From contig NC_068566.1 in assembly GCF_025698545.1 (NCBI RefSeq), positions 47,719,192 to 47,783,191 of the forward strand: a stretch of DNA of 64,000 nt, given 5' to 3'. The position numbers and the translations under genes are program-made. Below the pieces are notes generated by a model that was not told the origin of the DNA, did no database searches, and saw nothing but the letters and a program-made list of their open reading frames with translations. This document shows, in pieces, positions 1-10,550 of this stretch (position 1 is its first letter; every line of letters begins with the position of its first letter). The stretch is from Gossypium raimondii (taxonomy: Eukaryota; Streptophyta; Magnoliopsida; Malvales; Malvaceae).

Positions 1-740
1 GAAACAGCTAATTTCCTTGAAGGTTCATAATAGGTTCGATACTGTGCCCTCCAAGCAAAATAGTACAGTGTAATGGGACAATGAAACAAAATTGACTGTG
101 TGCCAAGTCACCTTTGATTATTTAAGCCTGATCATCCCTGTAATAATTAAAAAAAAAAAAAACAGAAGGCAGTGGTGACCCAAACAACCCTGTCGTTGAT
201 GTAAGAACAATGGCATATTATCATAAAACAACATTACGAATAAGTAGCTGACTCGATATCCACCAACTCATATGATATAAGCACTGAGCCAACCTCCATT
301 GACTGATAAATTATCAAAAAAACCTTTATGTTAAATGATGTTATTATTGGAAAGGGAATTAATTGTTGTTGGGAATCTTATATATATATATTCGGGTAAA
401 TATGCAGACTTTGTCTAGCGGCAGGAATCTGAGTTTTATTTATTGTAAGAGGTAAAACATGGTTTTAAAAAAAATTAATGTAAGAATTGGAATCTTAAAT
501 CAAACAAACAGAAAATAAAAAATATAGAATCTATGTCCTACCTATGAAAATTAATTAGTTTGTGTTCCAAGTTGTTTCCCTTTCAAATAGTTCTTTCAAG
601 AATATTCGAAGAAGTTTAACTTTGAACTTCAGATTTTGAATCAATTTGATTTATTATAAAAGTTAATAATTTAGACATGTTTAATTTAAATTTGAATGGA
701 TCGAAATCTTAATTAAAATAATCAAAATTCAGAATAATTT
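1..740. other. AT-rich intergenic DNA, no gene seen
   Basis: This stretch holds short homopolymer and (TA)n runs, for example A-runs near 150-165 and a TA run near 380-390. I see no open reading frame with gene-like character and no structured repeat. Confidence 0.5.
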
Positions 741-747
741 GAAATGA

Positions 748-960
748 ATTTTCATGTTTGGTCTGGTGATTAAGAGATGTTTACCAATAGAACTCATCCG
801 AGTTTGAGCCTTCGGATGGGCAAGAAATAAACCTTTATTTGGTTAGTTTCCTTTGGACATAGTGTGTGCGTTAGTGGTGTGAGTATGACGTCCCTACTAT
901 ATATATATATATGTGAGTACCAACCTTTTAGTTATGCAATACCCAAAAAAAAAAAAAAAA
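748..960 (+). mobile_element. SINE-like retroposon with poly(A) tail
   Basis: About 213 bp starting near a tRNA-like A-box region (GGTCTGGTGATTAAGAG) with a weak B-box-like GAGTTTGAGCC, followed by a GTGTGNG-rich body, a (TA)n stretch and an 18-A tail. The 9-base TTGAAATGA occurs just before the element (739-747) and just after the tail (963-971), as expected for a target-site duplication. The body ends (GTGTG.. GAGTACCAAC.. TTTAGTT..CAATACCC-An) resemble a second copy on the minus strand at 17940-18089. The class is inferred from structure; I cannot name the family. Confidence 0.6.
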
Positions 961-1259
961 ACTTGAAATGATCTAACCCAAAATGCTCGAACCTTAAACC
1001 TAAATGACCTAAACTTAAAATAATCCAAATTAGAAACAATCCAAACTTAAAACAACCAAAAATTCGAATTTTTATCTGAAATTTAACCTGTCCAATTAAC
1101 ATTCTACTTCAAAGGCTCTACTCAAAGTTGATACAGCTTTTGGGCCATATTCAGTACCATGAACTTGGGCTTAAAAGATCATGGTCTTTTCCTCAAATTA
1201 AGAAGCATTTTGTGCCAAATATCATGTTTAATCATTCGATTGACTTGGAGGACAAAGGA

Positions 1260-1955
1260 AGTTTAAAGTGATAAATATACTTATGTTTATCTTTATCCTT
1301 TCCTTATATTTTAAGAGTTTTGAAGTTGATGTTCTATAAAGAGATTTATTTGAATATTTTTCAAATAATTTATGAAGATAATTATCAGCATTTAAATTAG
1401 TGATAAGTTCTTATCTCTTGGCTACTTATCACGTTGGAGAAGAGCTTATAAATAGGTTGATTGATCGACTTTCTTCTTCAACCGTTTTGGGTGTTTTAGA
1501 CATTCCTTGTTTAGGGTTCTTTATGGAGAGATATTGTATGTTTTAGACACTCCTTGTTTAGGGTTCTTTATGGAGAGATATTGTATGTAACATGAGGTAT
1601 CTAGGGAGAGTGGTTTGTACCAATTTGGGTTCAACTTTGGGGTTATGATTATCTTCGCTTAAATCAAGAGTTGTACTGGATGAATTATTAAATAAAACCA
1701 TTCCTTGAGCAATGCTCCATAGAGTAGAATTGGAGAATCTGAATTGTGTTAACAAATATAGTGTGTTGATTATCTCTTTATTATCTTTTTGATTCATGGT
1801 TTTTGACCGATTGTGCAAACTCTCTAGTTTTGCCTGCTTCAATTCTACCAGAAGTTAGAACGAAACTATTATTTTAAATGGCTGTAAACTAAGTTTTTTT
1901 CTCCAGTAGTTTGAATATCATTGGTGGAACGAAGTGTAAACCGAAAACGACTTAT
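1260..1955. repeat. Possible LTR remnant with a 47-bp tandem duplication
   Basis: A TATA-like CTTATAAATAGG near 1445 is followed by a transcribed-leader-like segment. Inside it a unit beginning TGTTTTAGACA is repeated twice in tandem (about 1492-1538 and 1539-1585) with one obvious difference. The downstream text, with short T-rich stretches ending near 1900, reminds me of the 3' part of a copia-type LTR, but I see no paired LTR, primer site or target duplication. Confidence 0.3.
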
Positions 1956-2840
1956 TATACCTACAAACATAACTCAATATATAGTAAGAGACACTTAAAA
2001 AAAATAACAATAAAAATATATTAATTAAAATTGTAAGATATCAAAATTGACTTTACTGTAATATGAAAATATTATCCATTTAAGACATTTATTATTATGA
2101 AGAAAATCAATACACGCATTTAAAAATAAATGATGAATTTGACAAATTGATGACTTAGTGACCCAACTAGAGCCTTGTACCATAAGTGGAAATAAGACAT
2201 CATTGATGTTTGTTTCCAAACAACAAATCATGGTACAATTAAGCATAAAAAATTGTGAAATACATTGAATTGAATTATTCAATCCAATTCAAAGGGGGCT
2301 GTAATTGGTGGAATTAAATATGATATGCTACCATTCCTAATAAATACAAGTGGGAGAAGAAAATAATTAACTTCAAATAACACAGTTTTTGAAAAAATAT
2401 TCACACCTTGTTAGTGATGTTAAAGAAATTGATCAAACAGATCACTATATCGTTAAATAATAACGAAAGATTAACAGTGCTTTTGAATTAAAAAAATTGG
2501 ATGATTAAAATAGGAATGACCCGTATTTAGAGTGACTAATAGGTAGTTTATCCTAATTTTAGAGTCACTAATGTGAAAAAGTACCATTAGTCGTTCGTTA
2601 CTATTTAAGAGTAGAGTGTCTAGACCAATCTGATGAATTTCTATTTTGAAGTAACTAAAATAAGATCGACTCATATTTAAAATGACCGATGAATAATTCA
2701 TTATTATAATGAACTTGAATTTTAAAATTTAGAAAAAAGACTAAATTTTAAAAATAAAATTATAAAAACTAAAATTTAAATTTACAAAGATAACATAATT
2801 TATAACATATTTTAACGAAAAGAAAAACTTATATGATAAG
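1956..2840. other. Intergenic, no gene seen
   Basis: AT-rich sequence. The short minus-strand reading frames here lack any recognisable domain or splice context. The last part (2800-2946) is probably the promoter and leader of the small gene that follows. Confidence 0.45.
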
Positions 2841-2844
2841 CAGG

Positions 2845-2853
2845 TATTTATAA
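2845..2853 (+). promoter_or_regulatory. TATA-like box of the small secreted-peptide candidate
   Basis: TATTTATAA lies about 94 bases before the ATG at 2947, a normal distance for a plant TATA box plus a short leader. It is assigned by position only. Confidence 0.3.
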
Positions 2854-2946
2854 CCATTACCAAACTTAGTACTAAAACCACACAACCCCATTTGTTCAAA
2901 GCTGCCATTTGCTTCTGCCTAGAAATCAGTTTCTCGGCAACCAAAC

Positions 2947-3660
2947 ATGCCCTTTATGAAATCACTTGTGCTTTCTATACTTGTTTTCTTGCTAAAACAC
3001 TCGTTTATTGGGTAAGTGTATATGAAACCTTCTTCTTGTTTAATAATGAAGTTGAAACTTGTTGAATAGCACGTAAATCATTTTTGGACTCTCTTCAAAT
3101 TTATTTTGGTTTAATTTTCGCCCGGTTTAAGTTTGAATATCTTTTTATTATCAATTGTAATTGTATTTATAATTATTAGATTTATAGCATACTCACGATG
3201 TGAGTAAAAAAATTATGTAATAAATATATTTATTAAAATTTATATAGAAATTAATTGATGCTTTAGTTATGGTGTTGTAGTCCAAATCTCATTATGATCA
3301 AATTTTTATTAATTTTATTTATAAAAAAGATAAAAATATTCTCATAAAAATATAACTTAATCTGTATATGAAAGGATATTTTAAGCGTTGGACTTGAATT
3401 AGGTGAACACATATACTCACAAGAGAGGATAATTTAGTAATTTAATATCTGAATAGATGCCTAATTAACCCATGATACCCATATATCCTTATAACTTCAA
3501 AAATATTTTCTTCAATGATTTTGTTTTCTTGAGTTGTAATTGTAGGAACGAAATTCGAAGAAACCTAATCCACGTTAAACCACCTCCAGATACTGCACAT
3601 GCAAGTCGTGGGCATGGCCGTCAATTTGAATGTTTCATCATCATACTCATGAACATCTAG
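2947..3660 (+). CDS. Candidate small secreted peptide precursor (59 aa, two exons)
   Basis: Exon 1 (2947-3011) encodes MPFMKSLVLSILVFLLKH.., a basic start followed by a hydrophobic core typical of a signal peptide. It ends at a GTAAGT donor in phase 2. The matching acceptor is a T-rich tract ending TTGTAG at 3545. Exon 2 (3546-3660) keeps the frame and ends at TAG. Together they give exactly 60 codons. The mature part would be about 37 residues with a basic start (NEIRR), a proline-rich KPPPDTAHASRGHGRQ stretch, one cysteine, and a hydrophobic end. A Pro/Ser/Gly/His-rich short segment behind a signal peptide is common in plant signalling peptides, but the motif does not match CLE, CEP, PIP, PSY or IDA as I know them. 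I do not recognise the family. The hydrophobic tail is unusual for a secreted peptide. Confidence 0.45.
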
Positions 3661-5150
3661 ACATGTTAATTTCTTTATTCATATGCTTTTTTTTATAATT
3701 ATATTTATGGTGTTGTATATTCATATGAATTTGTTTTTTTATATTTAAAATTCGTTATTATCATTTTCAGTAATGTTATTTTCAAAGTTCGAATATGCAT
3801 TTTCCCTACCCAACTACTTATTGGTATATTCATATGAATTTTAATACATTAATAATTTATGTTATATAAGTTTTGATGATATTTATATCATAGGAAAATC
3901 TTAAAAAGAGCTCATTAAAATGAGCTTTCCACCAGTGGCAAATCCAGAAGGTTGGTAGGGGCCTCGATCCCTCCTAAAATGAAAAAAATTTATTTAGGTC
4001 TTTTATAGTTTATAAAATTTTAAATTAGTAATGGTAAAATTGCATATTGTCTCTCCAAAAAATGGTAAAAATTTGATTTAATCCTTTAAAATTTATAAAG
4101 ATATATGCTATTAAAATGGTAAAATTATATGTTTACTATCGTAAAATATACAATTCAATTCCGACCTTAACAAATTTTTTCTAGCTTCACCCCGCTTGTC
4201 ATGCAATTAGAAGAACATAAACCGTTAGATAAAAAGTAATTGATCTAAACCGTTGAGAAAGAAATACAAATTACAATAAATTAAGTATTTCTTAATATAT
4301 GAAAAAATTACATAAATGTGATTCTAAGAAATTAAAACCTACGAATAGTATTGATTCTTTATTTAATCTTTTGTTTTTTATTTGCTCGTTTTTAACCTTG
4401 CTTTACTCTTTGCAAAAAGAAAATTGTGTTATTGATTAATCCTTTAATTGTCTTTTATCTTTGGTTAATCGGAAAATCCTAAGGAATCGGCAAAAAAAAA
4501 GCATTCTTTCGTTCTCTCTCTCTCAATTTTCTTCCTAAATCCTTTGAGCCTCTTGTTCTTTATCCAATTCATGACAATTTTAGCCAATCCAAAATCTATA
4601 TTTTAGGCTATGGGATTGAAAAATAAAATTAAGCAATTAGGGATGGAGGTCATGTCTTGCTTACTACAAATTTGAAACCTTGACGGGATTTTAGGTATGG
4701 CCATTTCCTTCCATTTAAACCCATGCATGTTCCTTTTATCAATATATTTCAATTTGATCTTCTTTTTAGGAGGTTTTTATATTACAGGGACTAAATTAAA
4801 TTAACTCATCTATTATTCAATGAATCAATTTAATTTTTATACTATTAAAAAGAGTAAAATAAGTTCAAATTGTAACATAGTTAACGTTACTATATAAAAA
4901 TATCTTGAAAGTTGCTTTTTCGATTGTAGTTCAATTCAAATAAAAGATTTCATTTATAGAGCGATAAAAACTTTTAAAATATTAACTTTTATGAACAGTA
5001 ATGATAATTTTTTAAATAGCAAATGTTGACTCTATTTTAATTTAGTTTTAGTTAATTCTTTTTAATAGTATAGGGGCTAAATTGATTTTTTTAATAGTAG
5101 AGAGACTAATTTAATCAAATACATTCACCATTTGTTTTATTCAAAACAAT
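3661..5150. other. Intergenic with a copy of a dispersed GGGGCC-type repeat
   Basis: 3935-4195 begins with a 'gtggcaaatccagaagg..gtaggggcctcgatccct' type start and ends with a 'ctagcttcaccccgc' type end. It is the same family as 20810-21030 (and, more loosely, 36240-36420, 40930-41110 and 54170-54490). A pyrimidine-rich tract at 4505-4565 could be a leader but no coding sequence follows it convincingly. Confidence 0.4.
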
Positions 5151-5153
5151 TTA

Positions 5154-5468
5154 GTGGTAATGGTGGATGATTCTTCAGCTCAGATTAAACTCTGGGTCTT
5201 GTATTGGAGGAGACAAATTGATGCCAATATGGATAGTAAAGTACTGTCTGACGAGGTTCCCATCGAGCAAGCTCGCGAGTCACTTATCGCTATATCGTAT
5301 ACGGTACCAGATACGTCCCCAAATACGGATCATGCATCCCGAAACATAGATGGTGCAATGACTGATGGAACTGAAAAGTGTAGGTCTGAATTGATTTCTA
5401 TATCCTATGACCATTCTCCTGATGTTCAAGAGGCCCCAATCCTGCTTGGTACCCATGTTGGTCAATGA
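5154..5468 (+). CDS. Unrecognised ORF, 104 aa, possible exon or gene fragment
   Basis: This open frame has a more protein-like composition than its surroundings (acidic, Ser/Asp/Glu rich, few low-complexity runs). It contains an internal echo: ESLIAISYTVPDTSP early and SELISISYDHSPDVQ later. That could mean two diverged copies of a short motif. The start is uncertain: two ATGs lie at 5160-5165 in the same frame, and a TTCAG at about 5172-5176 could be a splice acceptor, making this the last exon of a gene whose upstream exons I cannot find. I do not recognise a domain. It may be a decayed or captured gene piece. Confidence 0.25.
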   Translation: MVMVDDSSAQIKLWVLYWRRQIDANMDSKVLSDEVPIEQARESLIAISYTVPDTSPNTDHASRNIDGAMTDGTEKCRSELISISYDHSPDVQEAPILLGTHVGQ

Positions 5469-7072
5469 AGACTCAAATTGTAATGGGACAAATTTTATAA
5501 CATAACATACCTATTGTTGGTATGTTTTGCAATAGGTTCTTTCCATGTAAAGTGTAAATAAGTAAACACACATTTTTTGTGCAAACCATGTTGTGATTAA
5601 AGTGAAAGATATATAATTTTCTTTGTTTGTACTTTCCTATTCACTTGGTTCTTATTGCAAGGTGACAGTAATGTTCCTGAATTTGTTTGATAGGTTGTAA
5701 GAGTTGAGATTGATTTGTTCCATTTAAGCAAATATGGAACTAAATTGGAACCCAAAAAAATGTACTTAAAAAATCGGATTAGATTTGGATTGGAAATTAG
5801 TTGGTTTGATGATTCAATCGTATAAGTACAATTGGAAAAGAATTAGTTGAAATCGGTAAAAAATCGAGAATCAAAATGAAAAAAATCATATTTTTTATTA
5901 AATTTTGATTTATTAACAAAAAATCGGACTTCTTTTTTATTATGGTTTGGGTTCACTTTCATATTTAGTTTAACTAAAAATATAAGTCCAACCTCGAAAT
6001 GAGATTATCAAAGTTTAAACTGTGGTCTTCGATATCAACATAGAACTTTGTCATTTTAATTGTGATTGTGTTGATCCTATTTTTTTTATTTTTTCAATTA
6101 TGTTTAAAAATGATTATTTGAACCGTCTCGAGCTTGGTCTTACCTATTGAAGCAAGAGGTTTATATATGTTAGATGATTTAATTTAGATCAATTGAGTTT
6201 CCATGATTAGCCCATGGATATTTATATAACCAAAGATAGACACAGGCACTATTGCAAAAAAAAATAGCATGTAACGTTTATTACTTGTTATATCTTAAAA
6301 AGTAAAATTGGAATTTCAAAAAAAAAATTGTTTCACCCTTCTCGTTTATTAATTATTTTAGTTTAACTCGATCAATTCACACTTAACCCTAATTTAATCT
6401 GATTTAATCATAAAAAGTCAACATTTTAAAACCATACCGATATGTCCAATTGTGAGTTGTAGCTACAAAGCAAACAATCTCCTTCTTGTTTATTTTAGTG
6501 TACTATGCATGGATTTGGGTAAAAGTGTAGGTTTATTTTCAATTTACATCAAGCTTCGGGTTGATTTTTTAAACCTAACCCGACCCTAAGCTCAAATTAC
6601 CCTATTTTATATAGGTCCAAGCTTGGACAAAAAGGTAAGTCCATGTTTTGAGTTGGGCTTGGGCAAAGACAAGGTCTAGAAACCCCATTATTTAGGTCCG
6701 GCCTAACTCAACCCATAAACCTCTAGTATCATGTTAGGATGTTAAGATTTGTTGCATCCTAAAAGCAAAATAAATTTTGGGAGATCAACTTAAACCTAAC
6801 CCCAATTCAACCCAATTTAATCATATAAAATAAAATTTGAAACCCATATGACTCAATCCAATATCAACTGGCCTGCCCAATTGCAAGTTCTAACCACAAA
6901 GCAAACAATCATCTTCTTGTTTATTTTAGTGTTACCATCAAATAAGTGAAACAAAGATTTCATTACTAGAAAGAGGGGAAGGAAGATGTTATGATAAATA
7001 GACATAAAATTAAGATTGCAATAAACCTTATTTCTTGAACACAAAGTTTGAAAATAAGGGCACAATGGTTTC
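5469..7072. other. Intergenic, partly duplicated sequence
   Basis: A stretch around 6410-6510 is repeated around 6823-6940; both contain CAAAGCAAACAATC followed by TTCTTGTTTATTTTAGTG. The segment between them is rich in GGGTTGGGCTTGGGC-like words, a degenerate version of the GC-rich repeats seen elsewhere. The right-hand copy probably lies in the 3' untranslated region of the H-protein gene. Confidence 0.4.
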
Positions 7073-8428
7073 TTAGTGGGAAGCATCTTCTTCCTCACAG
7101 AATTTGGTGTATTCCTTTGAACCCATCAATGATTCTAACTCTGATGGACTGCTTGGCTTCACTTTGATCATCCATCCATCTGCATATGGGCTTGAGTTGA
7201 TCTTCAACATCAAAAAAAAAAAAAAAAAAAAAAAAAAAAGAAAAGAAAAAGAGTTAAAATTGAGTTTATAAGATAATGAATTATCGTTAACCCACACACT
7301 ACAAATAGGATTGTCCCTGTTATTCGAACCGACAAAAAAAGTTTTGAAATGAACACCTAGTGATACTAGGTCAAGAGTTGGGGTTCGGAGGAAAGCACAT
7401 AGCGTAGAAATGAGAGAGTTTTATAATACCAGGCCCGGAGTTTCGGACAGCTTGGAGTTAACCTCCACGACTTCGCCGGAGATTGGGGAATTGATATCAC
7501 TTGTTGCTTTAACACTTTCCACTGCTCCAAACCCTTTTCCTTGGCTCACTGAACCACCTGGTTCCGGCAACTCCACAAACACTACTTCTCCAAGATGGTC
7601 CTTTTAGAGCACAAAAAAATAATCTTATGTTAATGACTTGAAAATTCGGTTTGATTAATTCGAATCTAAATTTAATATATTTTGAATCAATTTAATTCGA
7701 GTTTAAAATAACTCAAATAAAAATAACTTAAAAATCTTTCCAAAACAAAAATGGACTAAATCCGAAATAAAACAAACTAGAAACTTACTCAAAGATTCTA
7801 ATAATAATTCCGACCTTAGCTGACCCAAAATTTACTATATCCAACTTAATTTGATTTAAAACCAAAGATGAAGATAATGTGAATAAAAATATTTTAATCC
7901 TTTAAAATGAAATTTTTTATTTAATTTCTTAAAATAATAAAATTATAAGTCAGTATATGATAAAATGACGTATTAATTTCTAAAAGGTTACCTAAACTCA
8001 AAATAAGTTGAACTAAAAATTTACTATATCCAAATTAACTTGATTTAAAATAAACTCGACCGTATGCCGCATTAAATGTGGCACACAGGGAATTATATAA
8101 AAGAGATATCGTTTCGGATAAGGAGAAAAGGATATGATATCCAAATATACCTGAGCATGGTCAGTGATGCCAATGGTAGCCACAGGACCTTCATGCTTCA
8201 CCCATTCATGTGAATTAGCATACTTCAGCCCATCCAAAACTGCAAAATTCAACAAATTTTATCCACATCACAATCCTTATATTAAAGCAGTAAACAAAAA
8301 GAGGGGTATAAGTAAGTACCAGTGGAAAAGCATCTAGAGAGTGAGAAAGCAAGGGAAACATTAGGTTTGGAGGAACAAGAGATTTTGAGTGCATTGGCAG
8401 TGGAAGAAGCCCACATTCTGAGTGCCAT
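7073..8428 (-). CDS. GDCH: Glycine cleavage system H protein, mitochondrial
   Basis: The H protein carries the lipoyl arm that moves the aminomethyl group between the P, T and L proteins of glycine decarboxylase in the mitochondrial matrix; in leaves this is a core photorespiratory step. Minus-strand exons are 8428-8320, 8239-8151, 7600-7430 and 7201-7073, all with GT/AG borders, totalling 498 nt (165 aa, the usual plant length). Residues 1-35 form a Ser-rich presequence without acidic residues ([21 protein letters not shown]). The mature part starts near [18 protein letters not shown]. The lipoylation site is Lys97 in [12 protein letters not shown]. The C-terminus is [15 protein letters not shown] offers two starts four codons apart; I chose the first. 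Intron 3 contains an uninterrupted A-run of about 29 at 7211-7239 (T on the coding strand) next to the last exon's acceptor. Nothing suggests a defect. Confidence 0.95.
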
Positions 8429-10230
8429 TGTTATTGGCTATTTTGTCTTTTGATTTCTTTGTTTATGGGCTGCAAATCTGTAAGGGGGGCAATGAAATAA
8501 AGAGTGTGATAGTGCTTTTGTTTATGGTTTCTGGTTACACTGCAGGTTTTATCTTGAATGAATGGTGGGCAACGAAAGCCTCATCCCAAGGCCGTTTCTT
8601 ACGAAAAGATATAATATCATATATTATACACACACATATGTATGGATTACTTTTTGTTATACTTGCGGTTTATTTTTAATTACATAAACGGATTTAAAAA
8701 ATAATTAAGTATACCATTTGTTAATTCTGCTTGTGAAGTTAAAATAAATTACGGTTAATGATAATATTTTTATAGATATTAATTTAAAGGGTTAAATCAT
8801 TTTGGGTCTGAATTTTGTCTTTGTTCTCATATTAAGCTTGAACTTTTTTTTATCAAGTTAGTTTTTTATATTTCTTTAAAATCTTAAAGTTCAAGCTACT
8901 ATGTAGGAGCAACTGCTAAGTTTAGGGACTGATTTGAATAAAAAATTAAAACTAATTTAAGAACAATTATATTAGTTCGGACTCAATATGAGAACCATTA
9001 TTAAATTTAGAGATTAATTTAGACAAAGAAAATTCAAGTCCAATATAAAAGTTATTGCTAAATTTAGAACTTAAATAATGATTTTCTTAATTAAAAACAA
9101 TAATAGTTTTAAAACTTAAGCTGTGAACTGCACATAATTCAATAAGGTTTTTTAAAAAAATCAAAGAAATTCAGAAAACATAAATTAGAGATTTTCATGG
9201 GTCGGTTGATTCAAATTAATTTGGGTCGGACTTAAACAAAGAGTATATATTTATAAGCTAACCTATATGTAAATAAAATGAATTTTAAATATTTTATATT
9301 TAAATTTAATTATAAAATACATTTATTAGTTTTTTAACAATAATATAAGTATTTTGATTTAGAATTTAGAATTTTTTAAAATTGAGTATCAATTTAATTC
9401 GACTCGAATCATAGATATCTCTATATGTAATTGTGTTCCATTCATTAATAAAAATTCTTTGGATTATATATATGACGATTTAATTAAATTAATTAATTCA
9501 AATCTAAAATATTTAAACTCAAATTATCCTTCGAATTGATGAATACCCAACTTAGTTTTGATTTTTAATGAAAATATAATCTTATAGATGCTTATACTTA
9601 GAATTATTTTGCAGCAACCAAGTTAGCTTTGAGTTTGGTTAATGAATTTGAGTTTTAAAATTTCAAGTTATTTGGGTTTTCGAGTTTTATCATTTTATAT
9701 TTGAAGTTAATTTTAAGTTTGAATTATTTTAAGTTCGGGTAATGTTTAGATATAAATTGTATTAGATTTAAGTGATTTAAGTTTTAGACTTGAATTTTTC
9801 AAGTAGAGTCGGATAACTTTTATTCTATTCACATTATGTTCATGATATTCAAGCATGAGTTGTCTTTTATATTTTAAATATGTTTGAATTAAAAATCTTA
9901 AAATTTGATTTAAAAGATTATAATTTTTTCGTTTTAATTTTTAGATTTAATTATTTTTATAATTTTGGAATTATAAATTTTATTTATGATTTTTAAATTT
10001 TGTTACGTGTTTTTAGATTCTATATGTTGTAAAGTACAAGGTTTATGATCAATTTGTTTGATAACAAGAGTAAGGGCCAAAATGAATAAATATAATAACG
10101 GTTGAAGAATAAATTTATTATTATGCTTTACACATAAAACATAAAAATAAATATCTAATAATACAATTTTAAGGGAGGGATTATTTTTCTCTTTCATCAA
10201 ACATACAAGGATCAATTTGTCCATTTTTTA
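8429..10230. other. Spacer between the divergent H-protein and SAYSvFN genes
   Basis: Shared upstream region of two divergently transcribed genes. The part near 8429-8650 probably contains the H-protein promoter; TATATAATATATG-like sequence lies near 8605-8635. From 9640 to 9800 there are degenerate short repeats of the type 'TTTGAGTTTAAGTTATTT', also seen in the NAC introns. No other gene is seen. Confidence 0.4.
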
Positions 10231-10234
10231 GTAA

Positions 10235-10295
10235 ATGGACCAAAGTGAAATCCAAGATATAGTACAGGGACTACTGTAGTACTTTTACCATGTAA
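10235..10295. repeat. Partial end of a GTAAAAGTACCATGG-type terminal-inverted-repeat element
   Basis: The text TACAGGGACTACTGTAGTAC followed by TTTTACCATG matches the right-hand end of the two elements lying in introns 1 and 5 of the adjacent gene. Only one end is recognisable. Confidence 0.4.
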
Positions 10296-10550
10296 TTCTC
10301 CTTTTGGGTTCGAAAACCCGTGCATATGATACGGGTCGGGTGGGTCAAATTCAGTGTTCAGATCAGGTATTTGGGAAGTTTTCAAGTTTCAGGCTTTCAC
10401 TCTTTATCGCAGAGGCGATCAAAGCTGAGAACTTTAAGAAAAAAAGCATTAGCAAAAAAGGTCAAAGCTTTGAGCCTCAGAGAGAAAAAAAAATTGGGTC
10501 TTTGACTCTTTTTTAAATTTATTCATACCCATCACAGATCAGCTAATGAT

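Noticed and set aside
8422-8679. Plus-strand 85-codon frame over the start of the H-protein gene.
   Set aside because: It overlaps exon 1 and the promoter of a confident minus-strand gene and has no domain.
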